Origin: Pilimelia anulata
GTDB taxonomy: Bacteria; Actinomycetota; Actinomycetes; Mycobacteriales; Micromonosporaceae
Reading direction: 5' to 3'
DNA length: 64,000 nucleotides
Assembly (NCBI RefSeq): GCF_014647895.1
Contig: NZ_BMQB01000006.1
Location: forward strand, 248,001-312,000
Position numbers and translations under genes: made by a program. Positions 54,926 to 64,000 of this stretch are shown here, piece after piece (position 1 is the stretch's first letter; the number at the start of each line of letters is the position of its first letter). The notes under the pieces were generated by a model that was not told the origin of the DNA, ran no database searches, and worked only from the letters and a program-made list of their open reading frames with translations.

Positions 54926-55110
54926 GGGGTCCCTCCGGGAGATCATTCCCCATCGTCGGCCGGGCGCCGCCGCCCTCCCATCCCCGGACCGGCTCGGTCG
55001 GGCCGCCGACCGTCGTACGACAAAATGGACACCGCACCGCGATCGCGGCACCCGCCCCGCCCGCCCCGGGCGGTCCGCTCAAGATCACCACTCTCGGTAA
55101 ACTGGTGGGC

Positions 55111-56661
55111 ATGAGTACCCCGCGGCCCGTTCTTGTTGTGGACTTCGGAGCGCAGTACGCGCAGTTGATCGCCCGGCGGGTCCGCGAGGCGCGGGTGTAC
55201 TCGGAGATCGTCCCGCACTCCACGCCGGTCGCCGAGCTGCTCGCCCGCGACCCGGCCGCGATCATCCTGTCCGGCGGCCCGTCCTCGGTGTACGCCGACG
55301 GCGCCCCGCAGGTCGACCCGAAGCTGTTCGACGCGGGCGTACCGGTCCTCGGCATCTGCTACGGCTTCCAGGCGATGGCCCGCGCCCTCGGCGGCGAGGT
55401 CGCGCACACCGGCACCCGCGAGTACGGCCGCACCCCGCTGCGGGTGGCCGGCGACCCCGGCGTGCTGCTGCGCGACCTGCCGGCGGAGTTCGCGGTCTGG
55501 ATGAGCCACGGCGACGCCTGCGCCGCCGCCCCGGCCGGCTTCGCGGTGACCGCGTCGTCGGCGGCGCCGGTCGCCGTCTTCGAGGACGTCGCCGGCCGGC
55601 GCGCGGGCGTGCAGTTCCACCCCGAGGTGCTGCACACCGAGCACGGGCAGACGATCCTCACCCGGTTCCTGTACGACATCGCGGGCCTCGCCCCGACCTG
55701 GACCCCGGCGAACATCATCAGCGAGCAGGTCGCGGCCGTGCGCGCGCTGGTCGGCGACAAGCAGGTGATCTGCGGGCTGTCCGGCGGGGTCGACTCGGCG
55801 GTGGCCGCGGCGCTGGTCCACCGCGCGGTCGGCGACCAGTTGACCTGCGTGTTCGTCGACCACGGCCTGCTGCGGGCGGGCGAGGCCGAGCAGGTGGAGA
55901 ACGACTACGTCGCCGCCACCGGCATCCGGCTCAAGGTGGTGGACGCCCGCGAGCGGTTCCTGTCCGCGCTGGCCGGGGTCAGCGACCCGGAGGACAAGCG
56001 CAAGATCATCGGACGTGAGTTCATCCGGGTGTTCGAGGCGGCCGCCCGCGAGGTGGACGCCGAGCGGGACGTGGAGTTCCTGGTCCAGGGCACGCTGTAC
56101 CCGGACGTGGTCGAGTCCGGCGGCGGCACCGGCACCGCGAACATCAAGAGCCACCACAACGTCGGCGGGCTACCGGACGACCTGCGGTTCGCGCTGGTCG
56201 AGCCGCTGCGCACGCTGTTCAAGGACGAGGTCCGCGCGCTCGGCCTGGAGCTGGGGCTGCCCGAGGCGATGGTCTGGCGGCACCCGTTCCCCGGCCCGGG
56301 GCTGGCGATCCGGATCATCGGCGCGGTCACCGAGGACCGGCTGGCCACGCTGCGCGCCGCCGACCTGATCGGCCGCGAGGAGCTGACCGCCGCCGGGCTG
56401 GACCGCGAGGTCTGGCAGTTCCCGGTGGTGCTGCTCGCGGACGTGCGCAGCGTCGGGGTGCAGGGCGACGGCCGCACGTACGGGCACCCGGTGGTGCTGC
56501 GGCCGGTGTCCAGCGAGGACGCGATGACGGCTGACTGGTCCCGGCTGCCGTACGAGGTGGTCGCCCGGATCTCCACCCGGATCACCAACGAGGTGCCGGA
56601 GGTCAACCGGGTCACCCTCGACGTGACGAGCAAGCCGCCGGGCACGATCGAATGGGAATGA
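55111..56661 (+). CDS. guaA: GMP synthase (glutamine-hydrolysing)
   Basis: A 516-residue enzyme converting XMP to GMP. The glutaminase domain has GICYGFQ with the nucleophilic Cys and QFHPEV with the catalytic His; the ATP-pyrophosphatase P-loop [13 protein letters not shown] begins the second domain; the C-terminal dimer domain ends [15 protein letters not shown] at 55111. With GuaB it completes GMP synthesis. Divergent from the LCP gene. Confidence 0.97.
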   Translation: MSTPRPVLVVDFGAQYAQLIARRVREARVYSEIVPHSTPVAELLARDPAAIILSGGPSSVYADGAPQVDPKLFDAGVPVLGICYGFQAMARALGGEVAHTGTREYGRTPLRVAGDPGVLLRDLPAEFAVWMSHGDACAAAPAGFAVTASSAAPVAVFEDVAGRRAGVQFHPEVLHTEHGQTILTRFLYDIAGLAPTWTPANIISEQVAAVRALVGDKQVICGLSGGVDSAVAAALVHRAVGDQLTCVFVDHGLLRAGEAEQVENDYVAATGIRLKVVDARERFLSALAGVSDPEDKRKIIGREFIRVFEAAAREVDAERDVEFLVQGTLYPDVVESGGGTGTANIKSHHNVGGLPDDLRFALVEPLRTLFKDEVRALGLELGLPEAMVWRHPFPGPGLAIRIIGAVTEDRLATLRAADLIGREELTAAGLDREVWQFPVVLLADVRSVGVQGDGRTYGHPVVLRPVSSEDAMTADWSRLPYEVVARISTRITNEVPEVNRVTLDVTSKPPGTIEWE

Positions 56662-56758
56662 TCTTCTATACAACATCGGACCCGTACGGGTGAACTGACT
56701 GTCAGGAATCCGACACTTTCTGGCAGTGGCATGTGTCCCTTGCGCGAGGATTCACGTC

Positions 56759-57706
56759 GTGACCCCCGCGCTTGAGCCACTTCGCCGCATCGCCGCATAC
56801 GCGGTGTGCACCGACGACAACGGTCGGTTCCTGCTCGTCCGCGCCTCCGCGCGCGCCGGCACGCCCGGCGTGTGGTCCCTGCCCGGTGGGGCGGTGGACC
56901 ACGGCGAGGACCCGATCCACACGGTGGTCCGGGAGACCGCCGCGGAGACCGGGCTGTCGATCGCCGTGAGCGGACTGCGGCACGTCCTCGCGGACATGCG
57001 CGCCCTGCCGCACCGCGGCATCACCATCCACACGGACCGGCTCATCTACACCGGCAGCGTCCGCGGCGGCACGCTGTGCGACCGGGTCGGCCAGCCGACC
57101 GACCTGGCCCGCTGGCTCGCCCCGGCCGACGCCGAACTGCTGCCGCTGCGGCCGTTCACCGCGTCCGCCATCGGGCTGCCGCCGGGCCCGGTCGACCTGC
57201 GGCCGGAGGAGGCGCCGGACTTCCCGTCCTTCTACGCCACCCCCGGCCCGGACGGGCTGCACCGGGCGCAGCGGTTCGCCGCGTACGCCGTCGCCACCGA
57301 CCCGGACGGCCGCGTCCTGCTCACCCGCATCTCGCCCGGCTACCCGGGCGGCGGGCGCTGGCACCTGCCCGGCGGCGGCACCGACTACGGCGAGCAGCCC
57401 GGCAGCGCGCTGATCCGCGAGCTGGTCGAGGAGACCGGGCAGAGCGGGCGGCTGATCGACCTGCTCGGCGTCGCCAGCCACCGGGACGCCGCGTCGCTGG
57501 GGCCCGAGGGGTATCCGATCGACTGGCACGGCGTGCGCGCCTTCTACCGGGTCGAGGTCGACGTGCCGGCGCCGCTGAAGGTGCTGGACGTGGGCGGGTC
57601 GACCTGCGACGTGCGGTGGTTCAGCCCGGCGGAGCTGGCCGCGCTGGCCGAGGACGACCTCACGGAGGTCACCGCGGAGGCCGTGCACGCCGCCGGCCTG
57701 CGCTGA
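56759..57706 (+). CDS. Double-Nudix protein A
   Basis: A 315-residue protein with two Nudix hydrolase domains. Box 1 (43-66, GGAVDHGEDP... RETAAETGL) has one change: the first Glu of the EE pair is Ala. Box 2 (205-228, GGGTDYGEQP... RELVEETGQ) is intact, so the C-terminal domain should bind metal and hydrolyse a nucleoside diphosphate derivative. GTG at 56759 has GAGGA at good distance; an ATG at 56726 is an alternative. The next gene is a paralogue with the same architecture. Confidence 0.88.
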   Translation: MTPALEPLRRIAAYAVCTDDNGRFLLVRASARAGTPGVWSLPGGAVDHGEDPIHTVVRETAAETGLSIAVSGLRHVLADMRALPHRGITIHTDRLIYTGSVRGGTLCDRVGQPTDLARWLAPADAELLPLRPFTASAIGLPPGPVDLRPEEAPDFPSFYATPGPDGLHRAQRFAAYAVATDPDGRVLLTRISPGYPGGGRWHLPGGGTDYGEQPGSALIRELVEETGQSGRLIDLLGVASHRDAASLGPEGYPIDWHGVRAFYRVEVDVPAPLKVLDVGGSTCDVRWFSPAELAALAEDDLTEVTAEAVHAAGLR

Positions 57707-57742
57707 CCGGCGCTCGGGAGTGGGCGCCGGTACGGTGGATCG

Positions 57743-58669
57743 GTGCAGGGGGAGCGGAGGATCGCCGCGTACGGCGTGTGCCGGGACGACGCCGGCCGCG
57801 CCCTGCTGGTCCGCTGGCCCGGCACCGGGGACTGGACGCTGCCGGGCGGCGTCGTCGGGCACGGCGAGGACCCGCGCGCGGCGGTGGCCCGGGCGGTGGC
57901 GGACACCGCCGGGCTGGCGGTGGCGCCGGTCGCGCTGCGCGCCGTCGAGTCGTACCTGGTCGCCGAGCCCGGCGCCACGGCCCACGTCGACGGCATCGTC
58001 TTCGACGTCGTCCCGGTCGACGCCCGCCCGACCGCGGGCGGCGCGGTGAACGCCGACCGCCCGGCCGCTGACGATCCCGGTCCGGCGGAGTTGCGGTGGT
58101 GGGCGGAGAGTGAGCTGTCCGGCCTGGCGCTGGATCCGTTCGCCCGGCCGCCGCTGGGCCTGGACCCGCTGCCCGCCGCCGCCCTGCCGTACCCGCCCGA
58201 GCCGCCGCCGGTCGCCGAGGCGCGGCTGCGGGCCGGCGACCGCGGCCAGCGGTTCAGCGCGTACGCCCTGACCACCGACCCCGCGGACCGGGTGCTGCTG
58301 ACCCGCAACGCCCCCGGCTACCCGTACGCCGGCCGCTGGCACCTGCCCGGCGGCGGCACCGACTTCGGCGAGCAGCCGGCGGTGGCGGTGCTGCGCGAGC
58401 TGTGGGAGGAGACCGGCCAGCGCGGCCGGGTCACCGGCCTGCTGGACGTCGGGCACCGGCACACCCCGCGGGCGTTCGGCCCGGAGGGGCGCCCGCTGGA
58501 CTGGCACGTCGTGCGGGTGCTGTACCGGGTGCTGGTCGACGAGCCCGGGCCGGCCCGGGTGCTGGCGCCGGGCGGTTCGACGGCCGCGGCGCGCTGGTGG
58601 AGCCGGGCGGCGGCGGCCGATCTGGCGCTCACGCCCGCGGCGGCGGCGGGGCTGGAGTGGTGGGCGTGA
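57743..58669 (+). CDS. Double-Nudix protein B
   Basis: A 308-residue paralogue of the preceding gene with two Nudix domains. Box 1 (35-58) is degenerate: RE became RA and EE became DT, so the N-terminal domain is probably inactive. Box 2 (203-226, GGGTDFGEQP... RELWEETGQ) is intact. Shared segments such as GRWHLPGGGTD and the GPEG-x-P-DWH region show a tandem duplication. Start GTG at 57743. Substrate unknown. Confidence 0.88.
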   Translation: MQGERRIAAYGVCRDDAGRALLVRWPGTGDWTLPGGVVGHGEDPRAAVARAVADTAGLAVAPVALRAVESYLVAEPGATAHVDGIVFDVVPVDARPTAGGAVNADRPAADDPGPAELRWWAESELSGLALDPFARPPLGLDPLPAAALPYPPEPPPVAEARLRAGDRGQRFSAYALTTDPADRVLLTRNAPGYPYAGRWHLPGGGTDFGEQPAVAVLRELWEETGQRGRVTGLLDVGHRHTPRAFGPEGRPLDWHVVRVLYRVLVDEPGPARVLAPGGSTAAARWWSRAAAADLALTPAAAAGLEWWA

Positions 58670-58915
58670 CGCGAACCCGACGCCCGTCCCTTTCGGGGCA
58701 AATACCAGACATTTTCGTGCGGTATCGTAGCCCGTAGTAGGGCGATTGGTCGCTATTTCAGCCGGCCATTCGTCGTAACGCGGTATCGCCAAGCCGGCCT
58801 GCCTGTGCGATGGTGTAGGCCGCGTGGCAAGCGGCCGCGCGGGGACGGCGAGCGGGGGGCGAAAGCTCTGCACTGTACCGCCGCCGTGCCGATGAACAGG
58901 CCGATGGAGGAGTAC

Positions 58916-59878
58916 GTGCAACGAACCCTGTGGCGCCGCCGGCGAGCCGGCGACAGCCCGCGCCCCGGTGGCCAGCGCCGCTGGTCGGGCGGCCTGCGGC
59001 GGGGCGGCAGCCTCGCCCGGCGGGTACTGCTGATCCGCGTACCGCACCGGCGCGACGGCTCGCACGGCACGTTGCTGCGCACCCGCACGGCCATGGGCCT
59101 GCTGCCCCGCCAGGGCACCCGCCCGGCGCCGCCGGCCGGGTCGGCCCCGGCCGCCCACCCGCGCGCCATCCCGCTGCTGCCCGGCGACCGCACGGTCGCC
59201 CGCCGGGTGAAGTTCGCCCTGGTCAACGCGTGCACGCTGGCCAGCCTCGCGCTCGGCCTCGGCGCCATCTTCCTGGCCATGAACGGCGAGCCGCGGATCG
59301 CCGCCGCCCTGCTCGTCGGCTGCGTCGCCTTCGACGGCGTCGACGGCCTGCTCGCCCGCCGGCTCGGCGTGGCCAGCCCGTTCGGCGCGCAGATGGACTC
59401 GCTCGCCGACATGTGCTCGTTCGGCCTGGCCACCCCGGTCGTGGTCTACGCCTCGCTGGCCGGCGACGTCCCGCCGGCCGCCGCCGCCGTGGCCTGCGCG
59501 CTGGTCGCCGGCTGCGCCGCGATCCGGCTGGCCCGGTTCAACGTGTCGCCGCGCGACGGCCGCTTCTTCAGCGGCGTACCGACGACGATGGCGGCCGCCG
59601 TGCTCGCCGTCGCGGTGCTCATCGGCCTGCCCGTCCCGGGCATGGTGATGGTCGCGGGCGTGGCGCTGCTGGCGTTCGCGATGGTGTCCAGCTTCCCGTA
59701 CGCCAAGCTGGCCCGGCTCGCCAAGTTCCCGCCGTGGCTGTGGCTGGCGCCGCTGGCCGGCGCGTTCGTCGACGTCCGGCTGACGTTCGCCGCCGTCGTG
59801 GTCGGCTACCTGGCCAGCGGCCCGCTGCTGTGGTGGCGGCAGCGCGCCGCCGAGCACCCGGACGCCCTCGCCGGCTGA
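58916..59878 (+). CDS. pssA: CDP-diacylglycerol-serine O-phosphatidyltransferase
   Basis: A 320-residue membrane enzyme. The CDP-alcohol phosphotransferase motif is DGLLARRLG...G...MDSLAD (Asp residues for metals) at about 145-170, with VKFALVNACTLASLALGLGA before it and several later membrane helices. The first ~95 residues are Arg/Pro/Gly-rich and unlike the family. GTG at 58916 was chosen because GGAGGAG precedes it. Convergent with psd, which uses its product, so the head-group assignment to serine is well supported. Confidence 0.88.
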   Translation: MQRTLWRRRRAGDSPRPGGQRRWSGGLRRGGSLARRVLLIRVPHRRDGSHGTLLRTRTAMGLLPRQGTRPAPPAGSAPAAHPRAIPLLPGDRTVARRVKFALVNACTLASLALGLGAIFLAMNGEPRIAAALLVGCVAFDGVDGLLARRLGVASPFGAQMDSLADMCSFGLATPVVVYASLAGDVPPAAAAVACALVAGCAAIRLARFNVSPRDGRFFSGVPTTMAAAVLAVAVLIGLPVPGMVMVAGVALLAFAMVSSFPYAKLARLAKFPPWLWLAPLAGAFVDVRLTFAAVVVGYLASGPLLWWRQRAAEHPDALAG

Positions 59879-59895
59879 CCCGCCCCGCAACGCAC

Positions 59896-59929
59896 GAACG
59901 ACCGGCCCGCGAACGCGGGCCGGTCGTTC
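59896..59929. terminator. Bidirectional terminator between pssA and psd
   Basis: Perfect 15-base arms (59896-59910, 59915-59929) with loop GAAC, between convergent genes. Confidence 0.85.
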
Positions 59930-59939
59930 CGTATCCGGG

Positions 59940-61208
59940 TCAGGACCAGCGGGCGATCGGGGTGGTGCCGCCGACGACCCGCTCGCCCGGCGCCACGACC
60001 GCCTCGGCCGCGTCGGCCGGCAGGTACACGTCCGTCCGCGAGCCGAACCGGATCAGGCCGAACCGCTCGCCGCGCGCCAGCAGCGCGCCGACCGGCGCGC
60101 GGTGCACGATCCGGCGGGCGATCAGCCCGGTCCGCTGCGCCACCACGACCCTCCCGCGCTCGGTGTCGAGGACCGTGTACGCGGCGACGTTGTGCTCGGC
60201 CGCCGCGGTCATCGCGTTGGCGTACCCGCCGTCGACCACGAAGTAGTCGGCCACCCGCCCGGCCACCGGCGACCGGTTGACGTGCACGTCGAGGACGGAC
60301 AGGAACACCGCCACCCGCAGCCACTCGCCCGGCCCGCCGCCGAACCGCTCGTCGACCAGCCGTTCGACCGAGAGCACCTTGCCGTCGGCGGGCGCCACGA
60401 CCGCGTCCGCGTCGGCGGGCAGGTCGCGCTCGGGGTCGCGGAAGAACGCGGCGACGGCCGGCGCGGCCAGCGCCGGCACCAGCCAGGCGCGCGAGCGCGG
60501 CCGGACCAGCCGCAGCAGCGCGGCGGCGCCGAGCGCGATCCCGGCGGCGGCGACGCCGTTGGAGTCGATCCGCAGGTCCCGGGTCAGCCGGACGCTGGAC
60601 GGGCGCTCGGCCGGGGCCAGCTTCGCGGCCGTCGCCGCGTCCGCCTCGGTCCAGCGCAGCCGGTGCACCCGGACCGGCGGCCGGTGCCGCAGGATCAGGT
60701 CGGAGCCGACGCCGAACAGCACGGCCTGCCGGTCCAGTTCGCCGGCGGCGGGCGCGCCGTACAGCGGGGCGGCGACGACGAGCACGCCGCCGGGCGCGAG
60801 GTACTTGGTGTACCCGTCGATCCGCTCCCGCGCCTCCTCGGCACTGCCGGTCAGCGGCCGGCACACGATCAGCACGTCGGCCGGGTCGGCCTCGCCGAGC
60901 CCGTCCACCACCCGGACCTGCTCGCGCAGCCAGCTCCCCAGCCCGGCGAGGTGGGCGCGCAGCGCGTCGCCGGCCGGCCCCTCGCCGACCAGCGTCAGCG
61001 CGTCGCCGGGGCGGACCGCGTCCAGCGCGGCGTCCAGCGCGGGTGTACCCGGCTCGGCGTCGATGAGCAGGCCGGTCTTCGGCCCGGGGTGCCGGCTCAG
61101 CTCGGTGGTGAGGACCCGGGCGGCGCGCGCGTCCAGCTCCACGGCGGCGGGCGGGGCGTCGGCGAACGGGGCGGGCTGCCCCGCGGGGTCGGCGGGCGAC
61201 TGGCTCAT
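59940..61208 (-). CDS. psd: Phosphatidylserine decarboxylase with N-terminal methyltransferase-like domain
   Basis: A 422-residue protein. Residues ~195-422 are a Psd proenzyme: FFRDPERDLP, VVAPADGKVL, VFLSVLDVHVNRSP, and the self-cleavage site FGSR (Gly-Ser) followed by TDVYLP. The first ~170 residues resemble a degenerate Rossmann/methyltransferase domain (ALTLVGEGPAGDALRAHL, LIVCRPLTGSAEEARERI, GGVLVVAAPLYG). Psd makes phosphatidylethanolamine; the extra domain has no clear SAM motif. ATG at 61208 has GAGGAGCG upstream. Confidence 0.9.
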   Translation of the reverse strand: MSQSPADPAGQPAPFADAPPAAVELDARAARVLTTELSRHPGPKTGLLIDAEPGTPALDAALDAVRPGDALTLVGEGPAGDALRAHLAGLGSWLREQVRVVDGLGEADPADVLIVCRPLTGSAEEARERIDGYTKYLAPGGVLVVAAPLYGAPAAGELDRQAVLFGVGSDLILRHRPPVRVHRLRWTEADAATAAKLAPAERPSSVRLTRDLRIDSNGVAAAGIALGAAALLRLVRPRSRAWLVPALAAPAVAAFFRDPERDLPADADAVVAPADGKVLSVERLVDERFGGGPGEWLRVAVFLSVLDVHVNRSPVAGRVADYFVVDGGYANAMTAAAEHNVAAYTVLDTERGRVVVAQRTGLIARRIVHRAPVGALLARGERFGLIRFGSRTDVYLPADAAEAVVAPGERVVGGTTPIARWS

Positions 61209-61621
61209 GGACGCTCCTCGGGTCAGGGCGCGGTCGGGGCGCCGTCCAGCATATTCACCCCGCCCCGGGCCCGTCCGCGACGCCGGGTGTGTCGGAAGTG
61301 GCGGGCGTGCGGCTGTTTCCATGATTTTCGGACACCTGCTTCATTGCGGTCGGATAACCATTCGTCATCATCACGGTGCTGGAGCCGCCGCGAGCGGCAG
61401 GCTGGACAGCGGCGTGCGCACCGGGCAAGGGGGGACCCGAGCCGGTGCACGCGCCGGCAGCGTCCCCCGGTAGGGTGACGCCGCTGTTGGCTATTCGTGT
61501 TCGTGGGGTGCGGCCGCAACGCGTATCGGCTTGATAACAGCATCTTCACGTTCCACACATTTCAGTGCACAGTGACAGCGACCTCACATTCCCACGTGAG
61601 CGCCCCTGAGGAGGCATTCGC
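61209..61621. other. Intergenic region between psd and the oligopeptide importer operon
   Basis: About 410 bases between divergent genes, with AT-rich patches at 61320-61385 and 61490-61570 that probably carry promoters. A long leader before the binding-protein gene is likely. I looked for known riboswitch motifs and recognised none. The binding-protein ribosome binding site is GAGGAGG at 61608-61614. Confidence 0.5.
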
Positions 61622-63265
61622 ATGCGCGGGAGCACCCCACGTAATGTTGCGGCCGGTTTGGCCGCACTGGCCCTCGTCGCGGCTGCTGCCGGTTGCGGCG
61701 ACTCGAAGAGCGGCGGCGGCGACTCCGCCAAGACCGCCGACGGCGCGATCAGCATGCACGGCACCCAGCCGCAGAACCCGCTGGTTCCCGCCAACACCAC
61801 CGAGACCGGTGGCGGCAAGATCATCGACTACCTGTTCAGTGGTCTGGTGCGCTACCCCGTGGGTGGCGGCAACCCGGAGAAGCAGGTGGCCGAGTCGATC
61901 GACACCACCGACTCCAAGGTATACAAGATCAAGATTAAGCAGGGCACGAAGTTCCACGACGGGACCGAGGTCAAGGCGAAGAACTTCGTCGACGCCTGGA
62001 ACTGGGCGGCCTACTCGCCGAACGGCGCCTCCAACGGCACGTTCTTCAACGAGATCCAGGGCTACGCCGACGTCCACACCGAGGACCCGGACGCCGACGG
62101 CCCGAAGAAGGCCCCGGAGCCGAAGACCAAGGAGATGTCGGGCCTCAAGGTCGTCGACGACTACAACTTCGAGGTCACCCTCCAGGCGCCGTTCTCGATC
62201 TGGCCGACCAAGACCGGCTACAGCGCCTTCATGCCGCTGCCGGACTCCTTCTTCAAGGACCCGACGGCGTTCGGCAAGAAGCCGATCGGCAACGGCGCGG
62301 TCAAGTTCGTGAGCTGGCAGGACAACGTCGAGGTCAAGCTGGCCCGGTTCGACGACTACACCCTGGACGACAAGGTCAAGGTCAAGGACGTCACGATCAA
62401 GCTGTACCAGCAGGACTCGGCGGCCTACACCGACCTGCTCGCCGGCAACCTCGACTTCATGGAGCAGGTGCCGATCTCGGCGCTCGCCGGCCAGAAGTGG
62501 AAGGGCGACCTCCCGGACCGGACGATCGAGGGCAACATCCCCACGACCGGCCTGATCGCGTTCCCGATCTACGACAAGCGCTTCCAGAACCCGGACCTGC
62601 GCAAGGCCGTCTCGCTGGCGATCAACCGGGAGCTGATCTCGGACAAGATCTTCTTCGGCAGCCGGCCGCCGGCGGACAGCTGGGCCAACCCGAGCACGCC
62701 GGGCAACCCGGCCGGGGGCTGCACGGTCTGCAAGTTCGACGCCACCGAGGCGAAGAAGCTGCTGGAGAAGGCCGGCGGGTTCTCCGACGAGATGGTCTTC
62801 TACTACAACGCCGACTCCAGCCACAAGGAGTGGATGGAGGCCGTCGCCGACGCCGTCAAGACCGGGCTGGGCATCAAGGCCCGCGCCGAGGGTGTGCCGA
62901 CCTTCGCGGTCTTCCGGCAGCTCATCGACGAGCACAAGATGAAGGGCCCGTACCGCGCGGCCTGGCAGCAGGACTACCCGGACGTGGAGAACTGGGTCGG
63001 CCCGCTGTACGTCACCGGCGGCTCCTCCAACGACGGCCTCTACAGCAACAAGGACGTCGACAAGCTCTACAAGGAGGGCACCTCCGCCAAGGACCTCGAC
63101 GGCGCGCACGCCAAGTTCGCCGAGGCCCTGAAGCTCGTGGACGCGGACGTTCCGTCGATTCCGGTCTACTTCTACAAGAGCCAGGCGGGTTACTCCGAGC
63201 GCGTGGCGAACGTCAAGGTCGATCACGTGGGTGAGCTCGACATCTCCACGATCGAACTCAAGTAA
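61622..63265 (+). CDS. oppA: Oligopeptide ABC transporter substrate-binding lipoprotein
   Basis: A 547-residue SBP family 5 protein. Lipobox AAAGC (C25) after a signal peptide. Family blocks: AISMHGTQPQNPLVPANTTETGGGKIIDYLFSGL, YKIKIKQGTKFHDGTEVKAKNFVDAWNW, RKAVSLAINRELI, and DYPDVENWVGPLY. Binds oligopeptides or similar molecules outside the cell for the permease starting at 63398. ATG at 61622 follows GAGGAGG. Confidence 0.93.
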   Translation: MRGSTPRNVAAGLAALALVAAAAGCGDSKSGGGDSAKTADGAISMHGTQPQNPLVPANTTETGGGKIIDYLFSGLVRYPVGGGNPEKQVAESIDTTDSKVYKIKIKQGTKFHDGTEVKAKNFVDAWNWAAYSPNGASNGTFFNEIQGYADVHTEDPDADGPKKAPEPKTKEMSGLKVVDDYNFEVTLQAPFSIWPTKTGYSAFMPLPDSFFKDPTAFGKKPIGNGAVKFVSWQDNVEVKLARFDDYTLDDKVKVKDVTIKLYQQDSAAYTDLLAGNLDFMEQVPISALAGQKWKGDLPDRTIEGNIPTTGLIAFPIYDKRFQNPDLRKAVSLAINRELISDKIFFGSRPPADSWANPSTPGNPAGGCTVCKFDATEAKKLLEKAGGFSDEMVFYYNADSSHKEWMEAVADAVKTGLGIKARAEGVPTFAVFRQLIDEHKMKGPYRAAWQQDYPDVENWVGPLYVTGGSSNDGLYSNKDVDKLYKEGTSAKDLDGAHAKFAEALKLVDADVPSIPVYFYKSQAGYSERVANVKVDHVGELDISTIELK

Positions 63266-63279
63266 TACGGCTATGCTCT

Positions 63280-63311
63280 GGGTCCGGTCCACCGCAAGGT
63301 GGGCCGGACCC
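63280..63311 (+). terminator. Attenuating hairpin between oppA and the permease gene
   Basis: A 14-base stem with one mismatch (63280-63293 with 63298-63311) and a GCAA tetraloop. As in many binding-protein operons it probably limits read-through so that the lipoprotein is made in excess of the membrane components. Confidence 0.7.
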
Positions 63312-63397
63312 CGTGCACCCAACCCCCGGCGCGCGACAATTGCGTGAGTTGACCGCATTCGCCGACGCGGAATTTGCTTCTGTCAGTTGGAGGAACG

Positions 63398-64000
63398 ATG
63401 GGCCGTTACGTCCTGCGACGGCTTCTACAACTCATTCCCGTCTTTATCGGCACGACATTTCTGATCTATTGGCTGGTCTGGGCAGTGCCGGGCGATCCGT
63501 TCGCAGGCAAGTGCGGTGAGCGCCGTTGCCCCGATTCGTACATCGAGAAGATGACGCAGCTCTACTCGCTCGACCAGCCCCTTCCGGTGCAGTACGTCAA
63601 GTACATGACGAATCTGCTCCAGGGCGATTTCGGGACGACCTTCGGTGGCCAGGATGTCGGCCAGCTCATTCTCACCGCGTACCCGAATACCGCCAAGCTC
63701 GCCCTGGTCGCGCTGGCCGTCGAGACGCTGATCGGCATCACCGCCGGTGTCCTCACCGGCCTGCGCCGCAACGGCTTCCTGGACAATCTGACCCTGGTCT
63801 CCACGCTGTTCCTGCTCGCGCTGCCGACCTTCGTCACCGGCTTCCTGCTGCAGTGGTTCCTGGGCGTCAAGCTGGGCCTCGTCCGCCCGACCGTGTCGGC
63901 GGAGGCCCCGTTCAGCGAGTTGCTCGTGCCGGGCTTCGTGCTCGGCAGCGTGTCCCTCGCGTACGTGACGCGGCTCGCCCGCACCAGCATCGCCGAGAAC
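63398..64000 (+). CDS. oppB: Oligopeptide ABC transporter permease, partial (right edge)
   Basis: The first 201 residues are present and the frame is open at the window edge. MGRYVLRRLLQLIPVFIGTTFLIYWLVWAVPGDP is the typical OppB/DppB start with the first transmembrane helix; IEKMTQLYSLDQPLPVQYVKYM and LQGDFGTTF follow, then more helices. ATG at 63398 is preceded by GGAGGAACG. The partner permease and ATPases should lie to the right. Confidence 0.93.
   Translation, partial: MGRYVLRRLLQLIPVFIGTTFLIYWLVWAVPGDPFAGKCGERRCPDSYIEKMTQLYSLDQPLPVQYVKYMTNLLQGDFGTTFGGQDVGQLILTAYPNTAKLALVALAVETLIGITAGVLTGLRRNGFLDNLTLVSTLFLLALPTFVTGFLLQWFLGVKLGLVRPTVSAEAPFSELLVPGFVLGSVSLAYVTRLARTSIAEN

Noticed and set aside
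61209..61621. A riboswitch (for example c-di-AMP type) before oppA
   Set aside because: Some GC-rich pairing is possible around 61385-61480, but I could not match a known aptamer core.

Overview
This window is chromosomal DNA from a very GC-rich actinobacterium. Gene content and order (secY-adk-map-infA-rpmJ-rpsM-rpsK-rpoA-rplQ-truA, rplM-rpsI-glmM, glmS-acpS-nnr-alr-tsaE-tsaB-rimI, groES-groEL1-whiB-bldM-guaB-guaB3-guaA) match, as far as I remember, the core of Streptomyces and Micromonosporaceae chromosomes. GTG starts, 4-base stop/start overlaps, WhiB and BldM regulators and GuaB3 agree with this. I favour Micromonosporaceae or a close relative, without proof at genus level.

Layout. 58-940: two co-oriented secreted proteins, one with the neocarzinostatin-apoprotein fold. 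1537-9384: secretion, ribosome and RNA polymerase genes, truA and an RsmC-like methyltransferase; rpsD is absent and a ~100-nt hairpin lies between rpsK and rpoA. 9479-12910: an XRE/TPR regulator with two tiny Cys-containing ORFs, facing an ABC-F ATPase. 12977-19007: a seven-gene thiamin operon behind a TPP riboswitch. 19100-22445: a small conserved protein and a CBS protein, then rplM-rpsI-glmM. 22522-27042: accessory secreted, redox, regulatory and membrane proteins. 27517-37052: glmS (its 3' end tandemly duplicated), acpS, nnr, cspA, alr and the tsaE/ung/tsaB/rimI run. 37186-40690: a heterodimeric ABC exporter whose ATP-site motifs are split between the subunits. 40794-46722: a THUMP-like methyltransferase, DUF1918, groES-groEL1 under two CIRCE operators, WhiB, BldM and DUF5319. 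46871-56661: guaB, guaB3, esterase, M1-type peptidase, VOC protein, membrane protein, LCP protein and guaA. 56759-61208: two double-Nudix paralogues, pssA and a two-domain Psd. 61622-64000: start of an oligopeptide ABC importer operon, cut by the right edge.

Functional themes: translation and transcription core; thiamin synthesis under riboswitch control; cell-wall precursor supply (GlmM, GlmS, Alr, LCP); the t6A tRNA pathway (TsaE, TsaB); phospholipid head-group synthesis (PssA to Psd); guanine nucleotide synthesis (GuaB, GuaB3, GuaA); developmental regulators (WhiB, BldM).

There is no prophage, IS element, CRISPR array, tRNA or rRNA that I can support. The most unusual items are the neocarzinostatin-like secreted protein beside secY, the asymmetric ABC exporter, the duplicated glmS 3' end, the double-Nudix pair, the two-domain Psd, the TenI-like protein with a low-complexity insert, and the XRE gene with Cys-containing microproteins.
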